Below, piece by piece: positions 21,922-27,944 of a DNA stretch of 27,944 nt (within the stretch, counting starts at the first letter, position 1; the number at the start of each line of letters is the position of its first letter). The DNA comes from Candidatus Shapirobacteria bacterium UBA1420. GTDB taxonomy: Bacteria > Patescibacteriota > Microgenomatia > UBA12405. The notes beneath the pieces were generated by a model, which had not been told where the DNA came from, did no database searches, and was given only the letters and a program-made list of their open reading frames with translations. The position numbers and the translations under genes were made by a program. Location of the stretch: NCBI GenBank assembly GCA_002304845.1, contig DBPM01000017.1, forward strand, positions 1,198 through 29,141. Reading direction: 5' to 3'.

Positions 21922-21945
21922 ACCCAAAAAAGCGAAATTATCTCT

Positions 21946-21974
21946 TTGACACTTAGCAGTTAAAATGATAGACT
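21946..21974 (+). promoter_or_regulatory. Promoter of lon
   Basis: Consensus TTGACA (21946-21951), a 17-nt spacer, TAGACT (21969-21974), then 8 nt to the lon ATG. This predicts transcription starting at or next to the start codon. Confidence 0.75.
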
Positions 21975-21979
21975 GCTAA
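21953..21979. promoter_or_regulatory. CIRCE-like operator overlapping the lon promoter
   Basis: A perfect 8-bp inverted repeat, TTAGCAGT ... ACTGCTAA, separated by 11 nt. The known HrcA-binding CIRCE element is TTAGCACTC-N9-GAGTGCTAA; written in the same frame this site is TTAGCAGTT-N9-GACTGCTAA, with identical geometry and 15 of 18 arm bases matching. It covers the spacer and -10 box, an ideal position for a repressor. Heat-inducible control of lon by HrcA is inferred; hrcA is not in the window. Confidence 0.65.
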
Positions 21980-21982
21980 ATA

Positions 21983-24307
21983 ATGAAAAAAATTCTACCT
22001 CTAATCCCTCTGCGTAATGTGGTTTTGTTTCCTTCTGTGGAAACTTCCTTGTTTTTTGGTCGTAAAGAATCCAGCAATTCTTTATTGGAAGCCTATGACA
22101 AATACGATCGTTTAGTCATTATTACCGCTCAAAAATCTCCTGATATTGATAAACCTGAACTTAAAGACATCTATCAAGTTGGTGTCATCGCTCGGATTGA
22201 ACATATTTTACAAACTGATGGTAGTCTCCATGCTATTGTTAAAGGCTTGTCCCGTATTCATATCACCAATTTTGTTCATACCGAACCTTTTATTTTGGCC
22301 GAATGTGATGAATTACCTATAGTCACTGAACCAGTGACTCAAGTCCAAAAATCTGCTGAAGCTCTGTTGTCTCAACTTAAAAAAGCCTTTGCCTTGGGTC
22401 GCCAATTTGATTTACCGGCCATGATGCAATTATCTACCGGTGTTTCTTCCTCAGATTTAGCTGATCAAGTTATCTTTTCTCTTAATGCTAAAATTCCCCA
22501 AAAACAGGCATTATTGGAAACCATTTCAGTGAGTGATCGATTGACTCGAGCCACCGAACTTTTAATTGAGGAAATGAAAGTGGCTGATTTAGAACGTAGT
22601 ATTGAAGAAAAAACTCAAGCTAAATTTAATAGTGCCATGAAGCGTAGTGTTCTCGAGGAGCGTAAACATCAAATTGAAAAAGAGCTTAAAAAATTAGGTC
22701 AAAACGGTGATAGTGAGACTGATGAATTGGCCAAGAAAATTAAACAAGCTAAAATTCCCCCGACCACCAAGAAAAAATTACTCAAAGAGCTTGATCGTTT
22801 GCAAGAAATGGGACCCATGGCTCCCGAAGCCAGTTACCTTCGAACCTATTTAGACAGTGTTTTGGAACTACCCTGGGGTAAATATTCTGATGCGACGATT
22901 TCTTTGAATAAATCCAAAAAACTGTTAGATCGTGATCATTATGGTCTCAAAGATGTTAAAGAAAGAATTCTGGAATATTTATCCGTCATTAAACTTAAAA
23001 ATCAACAAAAAGATAAAGATACTAAAATGACCAATATTCTTTGTTTTATTGGTCCTCCGGGTGTCGGCAAAACTTCTCTGGGCAAATCCATTGCCAATGC
23101 TTTGGGTCGGAATTTCGTTAGAGCCTCTTTGGGTGGTATTCGAGATGAAGCTGAAATTCGAGGTCACCGCCGCACCTATGTTGGTGCCATGTCCGGTCGC
23201 ATTGTCAATGGCATTAAAGAAGCCAAGTCTATGAATCCGGTTTTTATGTTAGATGAGGTTGATAAATTAGGTGCTGATTATCGGGGTGATCCCTCCGCTG
23301 CTTTACTGGAAGCTCTTGATCCTGAACAAAACAACAGTTTTACCGATCATTATCTCGATTTTCCTCTAGATTTATCTCAAGTTTTTTTCATTCTCACTGG
23401 CAACGATATTTCTACCATTCCTTTTGCTCTCAGAGATCGTCTGGAAATTATTCACTTTTCCGGTTATACCGAGGATGAAAAATATCATATCGCCAAGGAT
23501 TATTTGATTGACAAACAACTTAAAGCCAATGGTCTCAAACCTAAACAAATTACTCCTCTCACAGAAGAGACCTTGCGTTTCCTAATAGATAAATATACCC
23601 GAGAAGCTGGTGTCAGAGGTCTTGATCGAGTTATTGCCTCACTGTTTAGAAAAGTTGCCAAAAAAATTGTCACTAAAAAAACTGATAAAGTGGACCTTAA
23701 CAATCGAACTCTAATTAAAAAAATGTTAGGACCGGAAAAATTCACCTCTCAACTCAAAGGTAAAAAAGACGAGGTTGGTGTCGCTACCGGTTTAGCCTGG
23801 ACTGCCGTTGGTGGCGATATTCTCTTTATCGAAGTCAATATTATGCCCGGTAAAGGTCAGTTAATTTTAACCGGCAAACTAGGTTCAGTCATGAAAGAAT
23901 CGGCCCAAGCCGCTATTTCTTTTGTTCGCAGTCAAGCCCAAAAATGGGGAATTAAAACCACTTTTCATAAAATTGATATCCATATTCATGTGCCCGAGGG
24001 AGCCACCCCCAAAGACGGCCCTTCTGCTGGGGTGACCATGACCACCGCCTTAATTTCGGCTCTTAAAAATCAACCAGTTCCCAGAGATATCGGTATGACC
24101 GGAGAAATTACCCTTCGTGGCAATGTTCTGGAAATTGGTGGTCTTAAAGAGAAATCTATTGCCGCTCATCGCGCCGGTCTCAAAACTATTTTTATTCCCA
24201 CCGACAATAAAAAATCTCTGGTGGATATTCCCAAGGAAGTTAAAAAAGACATTAAATATATTCCCGTCTCTCACTATTCCGAAATTTACAAAAGAATTTT
24301 TAAGTAA
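21983..24307 (+). CDS. lon: ATP-dependent protease Lon
   Basis: A 774-aa cytosolic AAA+ protease that degrades misfolded and regulatory proteins. Order: N-terminal LON substrate domain (1 to about 200), a coiled region, AAA+ module with Walker A GPPGVGKT (357-364) and Walker B MLDEVDK (422-428), and the C-terminal serine-lysine peptidase domain with S681 in KDGPSAG and K724 in GGLKEKS. The 43-residue spacing equals that of the E. coli catalytic dyad. Full-length form. The promoter carries a CIRCE-like operator. It ends one base before the argS stop codon on the other strand. Confidence 0.97.
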   Translation: MKKILPLIPLRNVVLFPSVETSLFFGRKESSNSLLEAYDKYDRLVIITAQKSPDIDKPELKDIYQVGVIARIEHILQTDGSLHAIVKGLSRIHITNFVHTEPFILAECDELPIVTEPVTQVQKSAEALLSQLKKAFALGRQFDLPAMMQLSTGVSSSDLADQVIFSLNAKIPQKQALLETISVSDRLTRATELLIEEMKVADLERSIEEKTQAKFNSAMKRSVLEERKHQIEKELKKLGQNGDSETDELAKKIKQAKIPPTTKKKLLKELDRLQEMGPMAPEASYLRTYLDSVLELPWGKYSDATISLNKSKKLLDRDHYGLKDVKERILEYLSVIKLKNQQKDKDTKMTNILCFIGPPGVGKTSLGKSIANALGRNFVRASLGGIRDEAEIRGHRRTYVGAMSGRIVNGIKEAKSMNPVFMLDEVDKLGADYRGDPSAALLEALDPEQNNSFTDHYLDFPLDLSQVFFILTGNDISTIPFALRDRLEIIHFSGYTEDEKYHIAKDYLIDKQLKANGLKPKQITPLTEETLRFLIDKYTREAGVRGLDRVIASLFRKVAKKIVTKKTDKVDLNNRTLIKKMLGPEKFTSQLKGKKDEVGVATGLAWTAVGGDILFIEVNIMPGKGQLILTGKLGSVMKESAQAAISFVRSQAQKWGIKTTFHKIDIHIHVPEGATPKDGPSAGVTMTTALISALKNQPVPRDIGMTGEITLRGNVLEIGGLKEKSIAAHRAGLKTIFIPTDNKKSLVDIPKEVKKDIKYIPVSHYSEIYKRIFK

Positions 24308-25888
24308 TTACATCTTTTTCACCGTCTCAATTCCCAACAGTTCTAGCCCTTGTTTTAAAATACTGGCCGTACTTTCAGTTAAAAAGAGACGATTAGCTTC
24401 TTCTTTTTCCCCAATAATTCGATTTTTAGCATAAAATTCATTATAACTTCTGGCTAAATTCAACAGATATTCCGCTAATACTGACGGTGCAAATCTGTCA
24501 GCTGCTTCAACAATCTTTTCTTCGAATTTATAAAACTCCCTCAATAAATTCATCTCCTCCTCGTTCCAATTCTCTTTTTCTGGTTTCTTGTTTCTAACAT
24601 CTAGTTTCTTCTTTGCCATAACACTCACACATCTAGCATAAGTATATTGCAGATAAGGTCCTGAGTTTCCCTCCATACTCATCACTCTCTGCCAGTCAAA
24701 AACAATATCTTTTTTGGGGTCTTGAGCCAAATCATTAAATTTAATCGCACCGATGGCTACCGCTTTAATTTGCTCCTGACTGTTATTTGGTGCGATTTTT
24801 TTCGCCTCTTCCATAGCCCTATCAATCACTTCAGATAAGTGAATTGTTTCGCCTTTTCTGGTCGAGAACTTACCACCTTCCCAACGAATTAAACCGTGAG
24901 CTACATGATAAAAATCATTAGTAAACCCCAGTTTTTTAGCCGTTTCAAATAATTGTCGGCAATGCAGGCTTTGATCCGCTCCAATTTCGTAAATCATTAA
25001 GTCCGGATTCCAGGTTTCAACCCTATACTTAATCGTGGCTAAATCTCTGGTGAAATAAGTAGTGGTACCGTTAGATTTTTCCACCATCGCCGGTGGCATA
25101 TTTTTAAATTCAACAATTTTGGCTCCCTGACTCTCTTTAATTAAATTTTTATTAACCAACATTTCAACTACCGCCGGCATTTTATCTTCATAAAACGATT
25201 CTCCGTAAGCGTAGTCAATTTTTACTCCCAGCAAATCATAAATTTTATTAAATTCTTTCAGAGAAATCTCCACACATTTTTGCCAAATACTTTTGGCTTC
25301 AGTGTCTCCTTTTTCTAATTTTAAAAACCAATTCCTCCCTTCTCCCACTAAATTTTCATCTTTTTTTGCCTCTTGGTGAAATTTCACATACAGCTTTTCC
25401 AAATCTTCTACAGTCATCCTATCCACTGCCGTTTTACCCCATTTTTTAATCGCTACAATCAATTTTCCAAACTGGGTTCCCCAATCTCCCAAATGATTGT
25501 CGCCGATACATTTCCATCCCAAAATTTCATAAAGATTATAAATTGCCTGACCAATATTGGTAGACCGCAAATGTCCAATTCCAAAAGCTTTGGCGATATT
25601 GGGAGCACTATAATCAATTACCATAGTTTTATTTTTACCCCTGGCCAAATCTTTTTTAAATTTTCCATCCTTTATTTTTTGAGCTCTATCTATCAACACC
25701 TCTGGACTTAAATATATATTGGTAAAACCGGCCACAAATTCCACCTTATCCACTAGATCGCTGTTAGTTAATTTAACCTCACTACCGGTCCTCACCGAAA
25801 AATCTCCAAATTTTTTGTCGGCCGGATGTTCTAATCGACCCTCAACTTTGTTTTTCCGAAGCCAATCTTGAATTTTATTTCTAATCAT
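24308..25888 (-). CDS. argS: Arginyl-tRNA synthetase
   Basis: A 526-aa class I synthetase. Signature IDYSAPNIAKAFGIGHLRST (HIGH variant G103-I-G-H106), GDNHLGDWGTQFGKL, KFSTRKGETI in the KMSKS position, and a C-terminal DALR anticodon domain (SGPYLQYTYARC ... LLNLARSYNEFY). It is shorter than E. coli ArgS (577 aa), mainly at the N-terminal add-on domain. A run of four heptanucleotide repeats is embedded (24581-24608). Its ATG shares one base with the stop of the upstream tRNA-binding gene (TAATG), so the two are co-translated. Confidence 0.96.
   Translation of the reverse strand: MIRNKIQDWLRKNKVEGRLEHPADKKFGDFSVRTGSEVKLTNSDLVDKVEFVAGFTNIYLSPEVLIDRAQKIKDGKFKKDLARGKNKTMVIDYSAPNIAKAFGIGHLRSTNIGQAIYNLYEILGWKCIGDNHLGDWGTQFGKLIVAIKKWGKTAVDRMTVEDLEKLYVKFHQEAKKDENLVGEGRNWFLKLEKGDTEAKSIWQKCVEISLKEFNKIYDLLGVKIDYAYGESFYEDKMPAVVEMLVNKNLIKESQGAKIVEFKNMPPAMVEKSNGTTTYFTRDLATIKYRVETWNPDLMIYEIGADQSLHCRQLFETAKKLGFTNDFYHVAHGLIRWEGGKFSTRKGETIHLSEVIDRAMEEAKKIAPNNSQEQIKAVAIGAIKFNDLAQDPKKDIVFDWQRVMSMEGNSGPYLQYTYARCVSVMAKKKLDVRNKKPEKENWNEEEMNLLREFYKFEEKIVEAADRFAPSVLAEYLLNLARSYNEFYAKNRIIGEKEEANRLFLTESTASILKQGLELLGIETVKKM
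24581..24608. repeat. Four heptanucleotide repeats inside argS
   Basis: Plus-strand reading: TGGTTTC, TTGTTTC, TAACATC, TAGTTTC. This is the same heptad family and strand as in trmD but read in a different frame, so the peptide is different (LDVRNKKPEK) while the DNA pattern is shared. Confidence 0.65.
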
Positions 25889-26220
25889 TAAAAAACTTTA
25901 CTCCCATTGTCTAAATCTTTATCTAATAGCAAAATAGACATATCATCTCCGTTTTCAGCTCCAAAAATCATTGCCTGACTCTCTTCCCCCATAATTTTTT
26001 TAGGTACCATATTGACTACAAATACTGTTTTTTTATTAATCAGTTCCTCCGGTTGATACCATTTTTTAATTCCTGAAAAAACTATTCTTTCTCCTAATTC
26101 TTTCCCAAAATCCACCACTAATCTAATCAATTTCTCTGAGCCTTCAACCGCTTGGGCTTCTTTGATTTCGCCAATTCTAAATTCCACTTTAGCAAAATCA
26201 TCATAATTTATTAACTCCAT
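25888..26220 (-). CDS. tRNA-binding protein (MetRS beta / CsaA / EMAP-II-type OB fold)
   Basis: A 110-aa single OB-fold domain: DFAKVEFRIGEIKEAQAVEGSEKLIRLVVDFG, IVFSGIKKWYQPEEL, VFVVNMVPKKIMGEESQAMIFGA. It matches the C-terminal domain of methionyl-tRNA synthetase and free-standing CsaA. I choose MELINYDDF (26220): it is the family's natural N-terminus and has TAAAAT 5 nt upstream. The longer frame from 26268 would overlap the divergent mutase gene and add MGHMLKDITRRMLKLA. It probably helps tRNA binding, perhaps as a MetRS partner; MetRS is not in the window. Confidence 0.88.
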   Translation of the reverse strand: MELINYDDFAKVEFRIGEIKEAQAVEGSEKLIRLVVDFGKELGERIVFSGIKKWYQPEELINKKTVFVVNMVPKKIMGEESQAMIFGAENGDDMSILLLDKDLDNGSKVF

Positions 26221-26225
26221 GGCTA

Positions 26226-26231
26226 ATTTTA
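26226..26231 (-). promoter_or_regulatory. Putative -10 box of the tRNA-binding protein/argS operon
   Basis: Minus-strand TAAAAT, 5 nt before the ATG at 26220. AAGGAG further upstream is 16 nt from this ATG and only 1 nt from the next in-frame ATG, so it is not a usable ribosome binding site. Confidence 0.45.
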
Positions 26232-26244
26232 ACATTCTCCTTGT

Positions 26245-26252
26245 GATATCCT
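26245..26252 (+). promoter_or_regulatory. Putative -10 box of the phosphohexomutase gene
   Basis: TATCCT (26247-26252) lies 7 nt before the ATG, with TG at 26244-26245 as an extended -10. The 39-nt divergent spacer holds both promoters. Confidence 0.35.
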
Positions 26253-26259
26253 TTAACAT

Positions 26260-27621
26260 ATGACCCAACTAGACACTTCTATTTTCAAATCTTACGACAT
26301 TCGAGCTATTTACCCCGATCAAGCCGATGAAGCTCTGGCTGAAAAAATTGGTCGAGCTTTTGCCAAATATTTAAATTTTCCCGACAAAGTTTTGGTGGCT
26401 CGTGACGGTCGTATTTCTGGTGAGTCCATGAAAAACGCCCTAATTACCGGCCTAACCAAGGTTGGTGTTAATGTCTTAGACATTGATTTGGCCTCCACTG
26501 ATTCTTTTTATTATGCTTGTCAAACCCGCAATCTTCCCGGTGTTTCCGTTACTGCCAGTCACAATCCCAAACAATACACTGGTTTCAAAATGGTCAAAAA
26601 AATCCCTGAACTGTTATCGGGTGAAGCCGGTATCAAGGAAATTAAGGAATGGATTTTAAGTAATGATTTACCTGCCGATAGTCCCCAACCCGGCATGGTG
26701 GAACACGAGGATATTAAACAAGAATTTGTTGATTATGTGGCCTCTTTAGTCGATCTCTTTCAAGTTAAACCCATGAAAATTGTGGCCGACACCGCCAATG
26801 GTATGGTCGGTCCTTTTTTGGAAATTCTCTCTAAAAAAATTCCTCAAGTCGAATTTATTAAAATGTATTGGGAGGTGGACGGTAATTTTCCCAACCACGG
26901 TGGCGACCCGCTTTTAGCCGAAAATAGGGCAGAAATACAAAAGAAAGTTCCGGAAATTAAGGCTGATTTAGGGATTATGTTTGACCCGGATGGTGATCGT
27001 TTTTTTGTGATTGACAAAAAAGGTCGTTTTATTTCCGGTGATTTCATGACCGCTATTTTATCCGAATATTTTCTCAAACGTTATCCGGGTTGCGCTATTG
27101 TCTATGATATTCGCGCTTCTAAGGTTGTTCCCGAGACCATCAATAAAAATGGTGGCAAAGCTCTCGCCAATCGTGTCGGTCATACCCACATCAAAGCTCG
27201 CATGAAGGCAGAAAATGCCTATTTTGGCGGTGAAGTCTCTGGCCATTATTACTTCAAAGATTTTTTCCTTTGTGATACCGGCTTAACCACCTTTGTCTAT
27301 CTTTTGGATTTCCTCTCTCATACTCCAGTACCCTTGGAAGAAATTGTTGACCATATGAGCCAAAAGTACCATATCTCCGGTGAAATTAATTCTACTGTGG
27401 CTGATGCTACTGCCGTTTTGAAAAAACTAGAAAATACCTACGGTCCCCAGGCTATAGCCCCCATTGAATACATGGATGGGGTCACCTTTGAAATGGGGGA
27501 TTGGCGTTTTAATGTTCGTTCTTCCAATACCGAGCCCTTACTCCGACTTAATCTTGAAGCCAATTCACCTGAACTAATGGCTACCAAACGTGATGAAGTT
27601 TTGGCTTTAATTCGTTCTTAA
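26260..27621 (+). CDS. manB: Phosphomannomutase/phosphoglucomutase
   Basis: A 453-aa alpha-D-phosphohexomutase that interconverts hexose-6-phosphate and hexose-1-phosphate. Catalytic phosphoserine loop TASHNP (S100), metal loop D242-P-D-G-D-R247, sugar-specificity loop GGEVSGHYYF and phosphate-binding loop RSSNTEPLLRL near the end: the four domains are complete. The GEVSGH loop fits dual mannose/glucose enzymes. It can supply hexose-1-phosphate for the RmlA-like enzyme and for cell-envelope glycans. The LCP gene follows after 3 nt. Confidence 0.95.
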   Translation: MTQLDTSIFKSYDIRAIYPDQADEALAEKIGRAFAKYLNFPDKVLVARDGRISGESMKNALITGLTKVGVNVLDIDLASTDSFYYACQTRNLPGVSVTASHNPKQYTGFKMVKKIPELLSGEAGIKEIKEWILSNDLPADSPQPGMVEHEDIKQEFVDYVASLVDLFQVKPMKIVADTANGMVGPFLEILSKKIPQVEFIKMYWEVDGNFPNHGGDPLLAENRAEIQKKVPEIKADLGIMFDPDGDRFFVIDKKGRFISGDFMTAILSEYFLKRYPGCAIVYDIRASKVVPETINKNGGKALANRVGHTHIKARMKAENAYFGGEVSGHYYFKDFFLCDTGLTTFVYLLDFLSHTPVPLEEIVDHMSQKYHISGEINSTVADATAVLKKLENTYGPQAIAPIEYMDGVTFEMGDWRFNVRSSNTEPLLRLNLEANSPELMATKRDEVLALIRS

Positions 27622-27624
27622 TTT

Positions 27625-27944
27625 ATGAACAAAAAATATCTGATTTTAGCTATTTTTTTGGCGCTTCTGTTACCTCTACTGGCTTATTTTTACCTTAGTT
27701 CTCAATATAAAAAAATGGTGGTAGTATCTAATCGACCTGAAATTATTACTCCCACCCTCACTCCCACTCCTGATCCCAATCGTTCTTTTTCTGTTTTACT
27801 TTTAGGTTTCGGTGGTCCCGGACATGAAGGACCATTTTTGACCGATTCTATCATTCTTGCCAGAGTTAATCCTAAACTTGAAAGTGTTGATTTAATTTCT
27901 GTCCCCAGAGATTTGTGGGTTTCTATTCCGATTAGTGACACCGC
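27625..27944 (+). CDS. LytR-CpsA-Psr (LCP) family protein, 5' part
   Basis: This frame has no stop before the window ends; 106 codons are seen. Residues 1-22 form a membrane anchor (YLILAIFLALLLPLLAYFYL). A short Thr/Pro-rich linker follows, then the start of the LCP domain: FSVLLLGFGGPGHEG, LTDSIILARVNPKLESVDLISVPRDLWVSIP, with the conserved Asp and Arg that hold the polyprenyl-pyrophosphate substrate. LCP enzymes attach glycopolymers to peptidoglycan outside the membrane. Next to the mutase, this points to a wall-polymer operon. Confidence 0.88.
   Translation, partial: MNKKYLILAIFLALLLPLLAYFYLSSQYKKMVVVSNRPEIITPTLTPTPDPNRSFSVLLLGFGGPGHEGPFLTDSIILARVNPKLESVDLISVPRDLWVSIPISDT

Noticed and set aside
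26221..26268. Longer start of the tRNA-binding protein
   Set aside because: It would overlap the divergent mutase start and adds residues not seen in the OB-fold family; its AAGGAG is badly spaced for any in-frame ATG.
89..27944. UGA recoding (genetic code 25)
   Set aside because: Genes such as dacA and the TasA-like gene end in TGA at family-appropriate positions, and no conserved residue falls on an in-frame TGA.

Overview
The window looks like part of a small, AT-rich bacterial chromosome from the Candidate Phyla Radiation (Patescibacteria), most likely a Microgenomates-type lineage. This is inferred from gene content and style, not from a marker search. The genes are tightly packed, with 1-29 nt overlaps and convergent genes that run into each other's ends. 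Almost no start codon has a Shine-Dalgarno sequence. Many AT-rich secreted proteins are unknown or only fold-recognisable, and several core proteins are shortened. UGA is used as a stop, so the Gracilibacteria/SR1 recoding is not seen.

Layout: 1-5235 holds the tail of a RecJ-like exonuclease, aspS, a D-Ala-D-Ala carboxypeptidase, a membrane-anchored unknown and gltX. 5255-11347 is a same-strand block of envelope genes: a lamin-tail-domain protein, VanZ-like, TasA/camelysin-like, a large Ig-like protein, a fibronectin-III protein with C-terminal membrane helices, a CAP/SCP protein and a small membrane protein. trmD (minus) and a dolichol-phosphate-mannose-synthase/GtrA fusion plus an RmlA-like nucleotidyltransferase (plus) follow. 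14381-15454 is a pyruvate kinase homologue without its B domain.

15516-15980 is the most unusual segment. It holds a tRNA-Gln(CUG) gene, then two copies of the 5' part of that tRNA, each interrupted at the same D-stem position by an identical 32-bp double hairpin, and between them a small intact GIY-YIG nuclease gene. It looks like a minimal tRNA-associated mobile cassette.

16018-20962 carries a 56-aa gene, an MBL-fold hydrolase, an RRM protein, a P-loop kinase, a tRNA-dihydrouridine synthase, a coiled-coil protein, thioredoxin, Obg and a YtxH-like protein. 21019-27944 holds era and lon, divergent and separated by a CIRCE-like operator, then argS, a MetRS-type tRNA-binding protein, a phosphomannomutase/phosphoglucomutase and the start of an LCP-family gene.

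The genes mainly serve translation and tRNA biology (AspRS, GluRS, ArgRS, tRNA-binding protein, TrmD, Dus, tRNA-Gln, Obg, Era) and the envelope (carboxypeptidase, LCP, hexose-phosphate mutase, nucleotide-sugar and polyprenyl-sugar enzymes, surface proteins). A recurrent regulatory pattern is a -10 box (TAAAAT, TATAAT and similar) only 5-8 nt before the start codon, which predicts leaderless mRNAs for most transcription-unit heads.
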